DNA of 64,000 bases from Proteiniborus sp. DW1. Its GTDB lineage: Bacteria > Bacillota > Clostridia > Tissierellales > Proteiniboraceae. The position numbers and the translations under genes are program-made. Shown here in pieces: positions 7,972 through 16,151 of this stretch (the stretch's first letter is position 1; each line of letters starts with the position of its first letter). The stretch lies in NCBI RefSeq assembly GCF_900095305.1, contig NZ_FMDO01000062.1, positions 22,447 to 86,446 of the forward strand. The letters are read 5' to 3'. The notes beneath the pieces were generated by a model. That model was not told the origin of the DNA. It worked only from the letters and a program-made list of their open reading frames with translations, and made no database searches.

Positions 7972-9651
7972 CTACTTGTTTAATAACTGTTTAATTTTAA
8001 GTGCTATTTCTAAGTTAAGTCGGTCGTTGGGATTTTCAAGGTCCATATTAGTTATATCTTTTATTCTTTGGATTCTGTATAGAACCGTATTATAATGAGT
8101 AAATAGGGAATCGGACATTTTCTTTAAGTTTCCATTGTTGTCAAAATAAGCGCTAAGAGTCTTAACAAGTTCAGTTGATTTTTTTTCATCATATTCAACT
8201 AAAGGTTTTAAAGTAGAGTCATAGAATTTGATTAATTCATTCTCTATGTTATCTTGACATAATATCTTAAATATACCTAGATTTTCAAAGCTGGTGATTA
8301 TGTTGTCATTCAATATTCTTCCTGTTTTTATAGCTTTAATTGAATCTAAATAACTGTAATTAAAGTTCTCTAGTCCTTCATAGGCTCTTCCAATTCCTAT
8401 TCGAAAATCTAAATCCTTAAATTTATTAATAATGTCTAAGAAATTTTTATTGATTTCTTCTAATAACGCCTCTAATTGTGTATCTTTTTTTAGACATAGA
8501 AGTATTTGAATTCTTTCAGTTTTACTTACAACTATTGCATTGAGCCCCATTTGTTTAATGATGTTTCTTTCAATCAGGTCATGGATTTTTGTAATATGCT
8601 GCTGTGTTTGTCCAGATGCCATATCTACCCTTTTAGAGGCTTCATCATTGTTTTTTATTTTCAAAGTTATGCTTACAAATTTATCCTTCTTACCAAAGTT
8701 AAAAAATGATGCTCTCTCTAGTGCCTTCTCTACTCTTCTTTCTTCCAGTGAAATCAGGTCATCGAAAAACTCTGATTTATATCTATTTTCAACCTCTTTA
8801 ACTGAAAGCGCCTTTAATATTTCGAGGGCCATAGTTGTAGATGCAATTTCAAGTACAGATAAGTCATATCCTCCTAGGGGAGTATTTGTAGACCAAGCAA
8901 CTATATGTCCATATATACTGTCCTTAGCAACTATAGGAAATACCATTCTTTTTATATATTTTCCTCCTATTAGCTCGTTGCTTTCTTCTAGTTTCTTTTC
9001 CTTATATCTCTCTGAAATTGGCGAAAAGCACTTGTCAGCATTCTCAAGTAGAAGCTCCTTCACTGAATCATCCACAGAGTCAAACTCAATAATTATTTCT
9101 TCTGGATATTCAAATCGAACATAGATAGGATTCTTTATACTATCGCTTATTAGTTTAACTATTTGGCTTGTATTGGCTCCCCTCAACATGGCATCCATAA
9201 ATTGTTCATATATTTTTTCTATCTTCTTTAGTAGATAAGCTTGCCTATTGAATATATCATTAAATAAGGGAGTCATTATATCAGAAAGTGGCGTAGCATA
9301 ATATAGGTCTATTATAGGAAAGTTTAAATCATCTGCTAAACTTATTACTTCCTCTGAAAGAGACTCTAAATATGGATATATTTTAATGCCTATACCTGCT
9401 AATTTCTTCTTAGCACACTCTTTAATAAGCTTTTTCTGTTCTTCTATATTATCTTTTTTAAAAGAATAGGCTGTGGTTAATAAAAGCTCGCCTTCATCTA
9501 CCCAGCTTAAAATATCAGGGTCTGCCATAACATTTACTTTAGATATTGTATTTCTAATTCCTTTAAACCCTGCTATAAGCTTGCAGTTTTTCATATATTC
9601 CATATTTAAAGCATCTTCTATAGTAATACCATTTTGTCTACCCATTTGCAT
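7972..9651 (-). CDS. pucR: PucR-family transcriptional regulator
   Basis: A 559-residue regulator with an N-terminal PucR sensor domain (ITIEDALNMEYMKNCKLIAG onward), a long linker and a C-terminal helix-turn-helix of the PucR/CdaR type (YNTVLYRIQRIKDITNMDLE, then NDRLNLEIALKIKQLL). Family members control purine catabolism in Bacillus. Placement between the purine-ring genes and the cyclodeaminase supports the same role. It is the only specific regulator in the purine block, so it likely reads the two divergent intergenic regions at 6.7-7.2 and 10.5-10.95 kb. The effector is unknown. The gene has GGGGGG just before its ATG. Confidence 0.88.
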   Translation of the reverse strand: MQMGRQNGITIEDALNMEYMKNCKLIAGFKGIRNTISKVNVMADPDILSWVDEGELLLTTAYSFKKDNIEEQKKLIKECAKKKLAGIGIKIYPYLESLSEEVISLADDLNFPIIDLYYATPLSDIMTPLFNDIFNRQAYLLKKIEKIYEQFMDAMLRGANTSQIVKLISDSIKNPIYVRFEYPEEIIIEFDSVDDSVKELLLENADKCFSPISERYKEKKLEESNELIGGKYIKRMVFPIVAKDSIYGHIVAWSTNTPLGGYDLSVLEIASTTMALEILKALSVKEVENRYKSEFFDDLISLEERRVEKALERASFFNFGKKDKFVSITLKIKNNDEASKRVDMASGQTQQHITKIHDLIERNIIKQMGLNAIVVSKTERIQILLCLKKDTQLEALLEEINKNFLDIINKFKDLDFRIGIGRAYEGLENFNYSYLDSIKAIKTGRILNDNIITSFENLGIFKILCQDNIENELIKFYDSTLKPLVEYDEKKSTELVKTLSAYFDNNGNLKKMSDSLFTHYNTVLYRIQRIKDITNMDLENPNDRLNLEIALKIKQLLNK

Positions 9652-9675
9652 TCCCCCCCTTAAATTTTTTATATA

Positions 9676-9784
9676 GCAATCCCTCTACACAAATTTATTT
9701 GCCGACTGCTTTCCATAAATTTGGTGTTCACCCAGTTTAACCTACCAGCAACTCATTCAAGAAATTGCTGTTAGGTCATAAAAA
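9676..9784. repeat. Intergenic repeat unit, single copy (family also at 26.5-26.9 kb)
   Basis: The unit contains AAATTTATTTG...CATAAATTTGGTG, then AACCTACCAGCAA...TTGCTGTTAGGTCAT. Each half is an inverted repeat, predicting two adjacent hairpins. Three diverged copies of the same layout stand in tandem at 26519-26877. It does not encode protein and lies between pucR and the fchA terminator. Confidence 0.65.
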
Positions 9785-9811
9785 GTAAGGAGGTTTGTAT
9801 TACCTCCTTAC
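9785..9811 (-). terminator. Intrinsic terminator of fchA
   Basis: On the minus strand GTAAGGAGG pairs with CCTCCTTAC, followed by TTTTTATG. It starts 16 bases after the fchA stop codon. Confidence 0.88.
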
Positions 9812-9826
9812 AATCGTAGCCCACTA

Positions 9827-10462
9827 TTATAGTTTTGAATAAACTACTTTTAATGTTTCTTCTTTAAGGTCTTTACCTTCTTTTAGTAATGCATCACATT
9901 GCTTTCTGATTTCCGCTACATAATTCTGGTCGCTTATTCCACCTAAGTTAATTAAAACGTTAAATAGTGCTCCCTCTAAGCCTGCACACGCTAATAATGC
10001 TCCAACTCCCACATCAGTGATTGCATTTGGATTCCCATAGTCTGCAAATACTTTTTGTAGTTTTAATACTTCTAATGACTCTCTAGCTGCATCAAGAGGA
10101 ACTTCCATAGCCTTTTTTAAAGCTTCTTCCATTGCAGCTTTTCTTGCAGCTTTTTCTTCGTCTGTTTCTTTTGGTAACTTCAATGCTGCCATATAGTCAT
10201 TAAATGCTGTTGTATCTTCATCAATCAATTCGTTTAGTCTCTCAACATGTTTAACAACTTTTTCAAAGTTTGTATCTAATTGAGCTCTTTGGTTTTCTTC
10301 TAATGCATTATAAGCTTTCTTTCCAAAAGTCAAGTTTCCTACCATTGAAGTTAAAGCTGCACCTAAACTACTTGCTAGCGCTGATACACTTCCACCACCT
10401 GGAGCAGGCTCATTGCTTGCTACAGCTGCAACAAAATCCTTAACTGTTTTTTCTACTAACAT
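9827..10462 (-). CDS. fchA: Formimino-THF cyclodeaminase
   Basis: This 211-residue protein has the cyclodeaminase signature PAPGGGSVSALASSLG at residues 20-35 and the family-wide pattern of long helices. It converts 5-formimino-THF to 5,10-methenyl-THF with release of ammonia, directly after the formiminotransferase step. It forms its own transcription unit, with an upstream region shared with the divergent purine permease and its own terminator. An AGGAGG ribosome site lies before the ATG. A bifunctional FolD for methenyl-THF cyclohydrolase is not in the window and must be supplied elsewhere. Confidence 0.92.
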   Translation of the reverse strand: MLVEKTVKDFVAAVASNEPAPGGGSVSALASSLGAALTSMVGNLTFGKKAYNALEENQRAQLDTNFEKVVKHVERLNELIDEDTTAFNDYMAALKLPKETDEEKAARKAAMEEALKKAMEVPLDAARESLEVLKLQKVFADYGNPNAITDVGVGALLACAGLEGALFNVLINLGGISDQNYVAEIRKQCDALLKEGKDLKEETLKVVYSKL

Positions 10463-10970
10463 ATTATTCCTCCTTATGTAGTAATACTCTTACATTATTA
10501 TTTATTAATTTACTACAATATATTCATTATAATAACATAAATATTGGATAATGTCTATGTGTATTTTTTACAATTAACTTCAATGAAAAATTACTTTAAC
10601 TACAATCTATAACTCTTGTAAGCCTCTAATTATCTTATGTTTATTATATAATAGATTTGATTTTTTCTTTAATTGATTAATGTTCATGTTGTTTATCCAT
10701 AGCCTTTTATAGATATTTGATTTTATTGTGTATTTCTTACAAATTTTTTAAATGCTACTTTTATGACGTTTTCAAACTTCCTGTAAATTTACACATTTCC
10801 AAGGGTAGTCCACATTTATATAATTTTGAATTTTGTAATTTCCCAATTTTTAGGTCTTGCTTAAATCTAATTTATACTTTAAAATCACAACTATAATAAA
10901 AATTGTTGTTAACTTTGCTAGCATAAAGCAATCGTTTTCATCCTAAACTTTAATGAGAGGAGCAATTATA
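10463..10970. promoter_or_regulatory. Divergent regulatory region between fchA and the purine permease
   Basis: About 500 bases of very AT-rich DNA with no credible gene. TGTTGTTTATCCATAGCC at 10687-10704, running on to ATAGATATTTG, matches the element at 6851-6880 in front of the ftcD operon. I looked for a purine riboswitch before the permease and saw none. Confidence 0.5.
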
Positions 10971-12344
10971 ATGAGTACAACAATGACAAACAAAAAAATA
11001 ATTAGCGGTACTAAAGAAAAAATTGATTCCGCTGCTGGTAGCTCTAACTTACTTTACAAAATTGAGGATAGACCACCTCTTTCTGTAGCTATTCTTCTTG
11101 CATTTCAAAATATTATAGCTGCCTTTGGTGGTATCGTAGCCGTTCCTTTAGTTGTTGCAGGAGCACTAGGGCTTTCTGTTCAGGACACCGCTTTCATGGT
11201 AAGTGCAGCAATATTTGTAGCAGGTATTGCAACATTTATTCAAACAAAAGGTATTTGGAAAATTGGTGCTAGGGTTCCTTGTATAATGGGAACAGACTTT
11301 ACTTTCGTTGCGCCTTCTATCGCAGTTGGTTCTACTGCAGGACTAGCTGGAATGTTTGGTGCTACAATACTAGGTTCCTTTGTAGAAATGATTTTAAGCC
11401 GTTTCTTAAAGCCACTTATGAGATTTTTCCCGCCTGTAGTTACAGGAACAGTTGTTACACTAATAGGTTTAACATTACTTCCTGTTTCAATGGATTGGGC
11501 AGCAGGTGGAGTTGGATCAGCTGACTACGGTAGTCTTACAAACATAGTTATATCAATGGTAGTTATGATTATAATAATTTTATTGAATAGATATGCAAAA
11601 GGTATATTAAGCAGTGCTTCTATATTAGTAGGAATAGTGATAGGTTATATAATCTGTTATCCTTTAGGTATGCTGGATTTCACTGCTGTAAAAGAAGCAA
11701 GTTGGATAGCTTTCCCAAGTATATTTAAGTATGGAATAGATTTTAATCCTGTTCATGTAATTCCATTTATAGCTGCATATTTAGTTACATCTATAGAAAC
11801 AGTAGGTTGTCTAATGGCTATAGGAGAAGCTTGTGAAACAGAATTATCAGGAGAACAATTAAGTGCAGGTTTATTAGCTGATGGTATAGGAAGTTTTATA
11901 GCAGGTTTCTTTGGAGCTGGTGCTAATACTTCATTCAGCCAAAATGTAGGACTTATTCCTCTTACAAGAGTTGCAAGTAGATATGTGGTAATAGTAGCAG
12001 GGGTTATTCTAGGGTTACTAGGTTTATTCCCTAAATTTAGTACACTAATTGCAATCATGCCTAATCCAGTTTTAGGAGGAGCAGGTATTGTAATGTTTGG
12101 TGTTGTTGCAGCATCTGGTATTAAGACTCTAAGTAAAGTTAAAGGAAATAACCGTAATCTGTTAATAATAGCAGTTTCTATTGGACTAGGATTAGGTACA
12201 ACAATGAGACCTGATTTCTTAGCAAATCTACCAGGTGTTCTACAAAGTATTTTCTCATCAGGAATTAGTACTGGTACAGTAGTTGCACTTTTATTAAACA
12301 TAATATTAAAAGAAGAAAAAGATACTGAAGAAGTTAGTGCATAG
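10971..12344 (+). CDS. NCS2-family purine (xanthine/uracil/urate) permease
   Basis: A 457-residue integral membrane transporter of the nucleobase:cation symporter-2 family, with about 12-14 hydrophobic segments. The NCS2 signature is GANTSFSQNVGLIPLTRV, containing the substrate-site QN pair; an earlier conserved part reads LLAFQNIIAAFGGIVAVPL. The start at 10971 has GAGGAG eight bases before it; an in-frame ATG at 10953 lacks one. It is divergent from fchA and near pucR, so uptake of xanthine or urate is the likely job. It is transcribed head-on to the replication fork, unlike most neighbours. Uracil transport cannot be excluded from sequence alone. Confidence 0.92.
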   Translation: MSTTMTNKKIISGTKEKIDSAAGSSNLLYKIEDRPPLSVAILLAFQNIIAAFGGIVAVPLVVAGALGLSVQDTAFMVSAAIFVAGIATFIQTKGIWKIGARVPCIMGTDFTFVAPSIAVGSTAGLAGMFGATILGSFVEMILSRFLKPLMRFFPPVVTGTVVTLIGLTLLPVSMDWAAGGVGSADYGSLTNIVISMVVMIIIILLNRYAKGILSSASILVGIVIGYIICYPLGMLDFTAVKEASWIAFPSIFKYGIDFNPVHVIPFIAAYLVTSIETVGCLMAIGEACETELSGEQLSAGLLADGIGSFIAGFFGAGANTSFSQNVGLIPLTRVASRYVVIVAGVILGLLGLFPKFSTLIAIMPNPVLGGAGIVMFGVVAASGIKTLSKVKGNNRNLLIIAVSIGLGLGTTMRPDFLANLPGVLQSIFSSGISTGTVVALLLNIILKEEKDTEEVSA

Positions 12345-12389
12345 TTTTAAGTAAGATATGCAATTATAAAATAATTATAAGATTTGATT

Positions 12390-12436
12390 AACTCAGTTCA
12401 AATAAAATTTAAAATTTGTTTGAACTGGGTTTTTTG
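12390..12436 (+). terminator. Intrinsic terminator of the permease gene
   Basis: AACTCAGTTCA pairs with TGAACTGGGTT (one mismatch) around an AT-rich loop, followed by TTTTTG. It begins 46 bases after the stop codon. Confidence 0.88.
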
Positions 12437-12543
12437 TTTCTCCAAATCACATTGTTAAGAATTTGTTAAAATTGATAACAAAAATGAAAATATTTTACCA
12501 GCATGCAAAAAAGTAATATTACTACTTTTATGGTTCTTCAACT

Positions 12544-12581
12544 CAGTTAAATCCTATACTACCAGTTAAATCTTATACTAC
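12544..12581. repeat. Tandem pair of 19-bp direct repeats
   Basis: CAGTTAAATCCTATACTAC is followed immediately by CAGTTAAATCTTATACTAC, one base different. They lie about 130 bases before the formate-channel gene, in the 363-base gap that otherwise holds only the permease terminator. A direct repeat there could be an operator or slippage product. Confidence 0.6.
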
Positions 12582-12707
12582 TTTTTGTTTTTCTATTAAC
12601 TCTCTTTTATATTTTATAATGTGCATACTTGTAAGCAGTTGAGTAGTGTGCTATATTGTTAACGTAAAAAAAGTTATAGTTTATGCACTAATAAAGGAGG
12701 TATTTTC

Positions 12708-13520
12708 ATGTCAAAATCATTTTTAGCACCAAACGAAATTGCTGAATCTACCATCAACGTAGGAATTAAAAAAGCAAATAATTCTACAATTAACATGCTT
12801 ATTCTAGGAATACTTGCTGGGCTCTATGTTGCCTTTGGAGGTCATGCTGATATAACTATCATGCAGACATTTTCTAAAATCGACCTAGGTCTTGCTAAAT
12901 TTCTTGGTGCTGCAGTCTTTCCTGTAGGGTTATTGCTAGTACTTGTTGCTGGAGCTGAGCTTTTTACAGGTAACTGTCTCATGACAATGGCTTTATCTGA
13001 TAAGAAAATTACATTAAAACAAATGTTAAAAAATTGGAGTCTTGTTTATTTCGGAAACTTCATTGGCTCTATTATATTTGCAGCAGCTTTAGTTTATGTA
13101 GGCGCGTATAAAGCTGGTACTCCAATGACAGAAACTGCCTTTTCCATTGCCACTGGTAAAATGACTGCTTCAGTTGGTCAAATAATTGTAAAGGGTATAT
13201 TCTGTAATATTTTAGTTTGTCTTGCAGTGTGGATGTCATTTGGAGCACAAGATATTTCTTCAAAAGCAGTAGCTATATGGTTCCCAGTAATGACATTTGT
13301 AATGGTTGGGTTCGAGCATAGTGTTGCAAATATGTTTTTCTTACCACTTGCTAAATTTGCTGGTTATGATATAACTTGGGGACAAATGCTGTTTCATAGT
13401 ATAATACCTGCTACAATAGGCAATATTATAGGTGGTGCAGTGATTGTTGCTTTATTATATTATGTAGTATATATAGTACCTCAACGCAAGGCTGATGCAA
13501 AAGTTAAATCGAGAGCTTAG
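12708..13520 (+). CDS. focA: Formate/nitrite transporter (FocA/NirC family)
   Basis: A 270-residue pentameric-channel protein with six hydrophobic segments. Family marks include FGGHADITIMQTF near the first loop, GAELFTGNCLMTMA, and VWMSFGAQDISSKAVAIWFPVM followed by FEHSVANMFFLP. It moves formate, probably with protons, across the cytoplasmic membrane. Because the purine pathway makes formate through formyl-THF and a formate dehydrogenase is encoded at 30 kb, this channel could balance formate export and re-uptake. An ideal AAAGGAGG ribosome site precedes the ATG. It has its own upstream gap and a long hairpin terminator, so it is monocistronic. Confidence 0.92.
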   Translation: MSKSFLAPNEIAESTINVGIKKANNSTINMLILGILAGLYVAFGGHADITIMQTFSKIDLGLAKFLGAAVFPVGLLLVLVAGAELFTGNCLMTMALSDKKITLKQMLKNWSLVYFGNFIGSIIFAAALVYVGAYKAGTPMTETAFSIATGKMTASVGQIIVKGIFCNILVCLAVWMSFGAQDISSKAVAIWFPVMTFVMVGFEHSVANMFFLPLAKFAGYDITWGQMLFHSIIPATIGNIIGGAVIVALLYYVVYIVPQRKADAKVKSRA

Positions 13521-13571
13521 AGTTTTTAATAAGGCTCTATAATAAATGTTGGGATGCATGAAAAATGATAT

Positions 13572-13627
13572 GATACTCCCAAGTAGGTAGTCTAATTAAT
13601 TGAAATTAGACTACCTACTTGGGAGTA
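13572..13627 (+). terminator. 25-bp perfect hairpin with U-run after the formate channel gene
   Basis: Two perfectly complementary 25-base arms (13572-13596 and 13603-13627) with a six-base loop are followed by TTTTTTATGG. It works as a terminator for focA. The arm length is far above a normal terminator and the hairpin directly borders a transposase-like remnant, so it may have arrived with an insertion sequence. Confidence 0.8.
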
Positions 13628-13633
13628 TTTTTT

Positions 13634-13726
13634 ATGGAAAGTAAATCAAAGTTTAGTTAAGAATTAAAGGTTAAAGCTTGTCTAGATTATGAAAGAGGTA
13701 ATATTAATATATTAAAAAAGTATTAA
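13634..13726 (+). pseudogene. Transposase OrfA-like N-terminal remnant
   Basis: An ATG directly after the hairpin begins MESKSKFS, then an in-frame TAA, then ELKVKACLDYERGNINILKK and a second stop. This resembles the first residues of IS3/IS150-family OrfA proteins, which begin with a short basic stretch and an ELK helix. Nothing longer is recognisable, so it is a decayed fragment about 30 codons long. Identification is tentative. Confidence 0.4.
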
Positions 13727-13757
13727 TAGGGCATATTTTTAAAAATACGCCCTATTA
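13724..13757. terminator. Bidirectional hairpin ending the moaD-like transcript
   Basis: TAATAGGGC and GCCCTATTA enclose a further TATTTTT/AAAAATA pairing. On the minus strand the stem is followed by AATACTTTTTT. It lies 94 bases after the stop of the MoaD-like gene. Confidence 0.65.
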
Positions 13758-13850
13758 GTAAATTTAACTGTACCTATAAACCTTTAGACATATAAAAGGA
13801 TTACAAGACTTTTGATATATGAAATTTACTTTTTTGTTTTTTAGATATTT

Positions 13851-14078
13851 CTATCCTCCTCCTACCGGAGGAAATATTGCAATAACATCACCATCATTTA
13901 ATCTTCTATCTACAGGACCATCAATACCATTAAGCAAAAGAATACTTACTTCTTCTACATTTATGTTTAGTCGATTTAATACTTCAGAGATTTCTGTACC
14001 TTCTGCTAGTGTTAAGACCTGTTTTTTCTCTCTTCCTTCTCTAAAAGTTGCAAATAATCTTACTTCCACATTAATCAT
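13851..14078 (-). CDS. moaD: MoaD/ThiS-family sulfur-carrier protein
   Basis: A 75-residue ubiquitin-fold protein ending VGGG, with a terminal glycine pair available for adenylation and thiocarboxylation, as in MoaD, the small subunit of molybdopterin synthase. Length and the DGDVIAIFPPVGGG tail are typical. The start at 14078 follows AGGTGA closely; a longer frame to 14105 lacks a ribosome site. The gene directly follows the aldehyde oxidoreductase gene, an arrangement often seen with tungsten AORs. It probably supplies dithiolene sulfur for that enzyme's pterin. Confidence 0.85.
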   Translation of the reverse strand: MINVEVRLFATFREGREKKQVLTLAEGTEISEVLNRLNINVEEVSILLLNGIDGPVDRRLNDGDVIAIFPPVGGG

Positions 14079-14127
14079 ATGCTCACCTGCCATTCCTGTG
14101 GCCAAATATAAACCCTTTTAATGCTGG

Positions 14128-15960
14128 CTAAGCTTCTACAAGGCCTAAGTATTTTATATAATCCTCTAATCCAAGCCTCTTAAGTGTTTCTTCTGTTGGT
14201 ATACCATTTTCATCCCAACCTCTAGCTGCATAATATTGAGGTAATAACTCACCTAAATGATGAACATGCCCCTTAGATGGTCCTTCTGGGATTGGATCCT
14301 CTGTCAATCTCTTTGGAAGCTTGTCTTCTGAGCTAGATATACCAGCCCTTAGATTAAATAACTTCTCTAGGTTCCATATTCTTTCTCCTGCTTCAAGTAA
14401 GGTCTCTCCATTATATATGTCTCCACAAACTGCATTATACATTTCTACATAATCATTAAGCCCTAACCCAAAGGTAGTAAATAGACATAAACCTATAGAG
14501 TCAATAACAGCTGTTAAGTCATGGAATACTTTAGTATATGCAGGTTTCCCTTCTTTAGCTAATCTGTCAAGCTTCTCTGGATACCCAAGGATTTCTGGAT
14601 TAATCATATATCCTTTAATATGACATCCTCCTCTATTATTTACTGCATAATTTATACCATGTCCCTGAATTCCTCTAGGGTCATATGCAGGAAGCTCTTG
14701 TTTTTTTACTGTCATAGATAACTCTGGCACTCCATAAGATTTAGCTAATCTATAGGAACCTTGTGCTAGCTTTTCTCCAAATCCTTCTTTTAATCCCATT
14801 TTCTTGACCCATCCTGTAATCGCCTTTGGATCTCCCCATTTTAAGCTTAGTCCATCAGCCTCTATTTCCTCATCCTTAATATATCCTCTTTGATATAGTT
14901 CCATAGCTGCAGCTATAGTCGCTCCAGTAGATATAGTATCTAATCCATATTCATTGCAAAGCATATTAGCTTCATTTATGGCATTATAGTCAAATACTCC
15001 ACAGTCTGCGCCAAAAGACCAAATAGTTTCATACTCTGGTCCACCTACTACAGTGCCATCAGCTAGTTTTACAACTCTACCGCAAGCTATAGGGCATCTA
15101 AAGCAAGCGTTTTTCTTTACTAGATATTTTTCTGTCATTGTCTCCCCACTTATTAAATCTGCATCAGCAGTATAAGACTCCTGGAAGTTCTTTACTGGTA
15201 GTACACCATTCTCGTTTATAATATTTACTAGTACAGCTGTACCATAAGTTGGCAATCCTTGACCTGCTACAGGGTCTTCTCTTAATATCTTAATCTTTTG
15301 AGATGATACATTCTTCACTCTTTCTTCATCATACAAGTTAATCTTATTAGTTCCCTTTACTACTACAGCCTTAAGATTTTTAGAGCCCATAACTGCTCCT
15401 ACTCCTCCACGACCTGCTGCTCTATCCACATCATTCATTACAGAAGCAATAAGTGAAAGTTTTTCTCCAGCAGGACCTATACAAAGTACTTTTGAGTCCT
15501 TTACCTCATCTTGTAAAATCTTAGTGACTTCCTCTGTAGTCTTTCCCCATACGTGAGCTGCGTCTCGAATTTCAACCTTATCATCTTCAATACATAAATA
15601 AACTGGTTTATCTGCTTTACCTTCAAAAATTATCATGTCATGGCCAGTTGCCTTAAAGTCCGCTCCCCATTTTCCTCCAGAGTTAGCTATTGCTATTCCA
15701 CCTGTTAATGGAGATTTAGTAATTACCATGTATCTTCCACTTGTAGGAACTGGTGCTCCTGTTAAAGCCCCTGCAGCTATTATAAATTTATTATCTGGGC
15801 TAAAAGGATCTATCTTTGGGTCTATTTCATCTATTAGAGTCTTTACTCCTAGACCTCTAGAACCTAAATACTTTTGTGCTACTTTTAAGTCTAACTCTTC
15901 TGTCTGAACTTTTCTTTCGCTTAAATTTACTCTTAGAACTTTTCCCATGTAGCCGTACAT
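14128..15960 (-). CDS. aor: Tungsten-type aldehyde:ferredoxin oxidoreductase
   Basis: A 610-residue AOR-family protein. MYGYMGKVLRVNLS opens the N-terminal pterin domain, RGLGVKTL and AAGRGGVGAVMGSKNLKAVVV are the usual pterin-contact segments, and Cys286, Cys289 and Cys293 (ACFRCPIACG) with a fourth cysteine near residue 493 (DSIGLCLF) bind a 4Fe-4S cluster. AOR oxidises aldehydes to acids with ferredoxin, or reduces acids. I chose the ATG at 15960, six bases after AGGAGG, over 15966. A sigma-54 promoter lies about 87-102 bases upstream and a sigma-54 activator gene is adjacent. The aldehyde substrate cannot be read from sequence. Confidence 0.93.
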   Translation of the reverse strand: MYGYMGKVLRVNLSERKVQTEELDLKVAQKYLGSRGLGVKTLIDEIDPKIDPFSPDNKFIIAAGALTGAPVPTSGRYMVITKSPLTGGIAIANSGGKWGADFKATGHDMIIFEGKADKPVYLCIEDDKVEIRDAAHVWGKTTEEVTKILQDEVKDSKVLCIGPAGEKLSLIASVMNDVDRAAGRGGVGAVMGSKNLKAVVVKGTNKINLYDEERVKNVSSQKIKILREDPVAGQGLPTYGTAVLVNIINENGVLPVKNFQESYTADADLISGETMTEKYLVKKNACFRCPIACGRVVKLADGTVVGGPEYETIWSFGADCGVFDYNAINEANMLCNEYGLDTISTGATIAAAMELYQRGYIKDEEIEADGLSLKWGDPKAITGWVKKMGLKEGFGEKLAQGSYRLAKSYGVPELSMTVKKQELPAYDPRGIQGHGINYAVNNRGGCHIKGYMINPEILGYPEKLDRLAKEGKPAYTKVFHDLTAVIDSIGLCLFTTFGLGLNDYVEMYNAVCGDIYNGETLLEAGERIWNLEKLFNLRAGISSSEDKLPKRLTEDPIPEGPSKGHVHHLGELLPQYYAARGWDENGIPTEETLKRLGLEDYIKYLGLVEA

Positions 15961-16046
15961 ATGCATCCTCCTTTTATTTTTTATTTAACTGTTTTCAGTG
16001 CTAAAGCATATTAGCACCTAAAAGTTTCTATCTATATAGGATTTAT

Positions 16047-16062
16047 TGCATAAATCATGCCA
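16047..16062 (-). promoter_or_regulatory. Sigma-54 (-24/-12) promoter for aor-moaD
   Basis: On the minus strand the site reads TGGCATGATTTATGCA. The invariant GG and GC doublets are exactly ten bases apart, matching TGGCAY-N5-TTGCA closely. It points at aor, whose ATG is about 87 bases downstream. A sigma-54-dependent activator is encoded immediately upstream, which makes a chance match unlikely. Confidence 0.85.
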
Positions 16063-16063
16063 A

Positions 16064-16110
16064 TAAAAAAAGACTTTGTGATTATGTAATTTACCACAAA
16101 GTCTTTTTTT
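16064..16110 (-). terminator. Intrinsic terminator of the sigma-54 activator gene
   Basis: AGACTTTGTG (16071-16080) pairs with CACAAAGTCT (16095-16104). A/T runs flank both sides, so it can work in both directions. It isolates the activator transcript from the aor promoter directly after it. Confidence 0.85.
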
Positions 16111-16151
16111 TCGTATCATTTTGAAACAATTTGAGGAGCTTTAGATTGTTC

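Noticed and set aside
10463..10970. Purine riboswitch in front of the NCS2 permease
   Set aside because: No recognisable three-way-junction consensus bases were seen in the leader.
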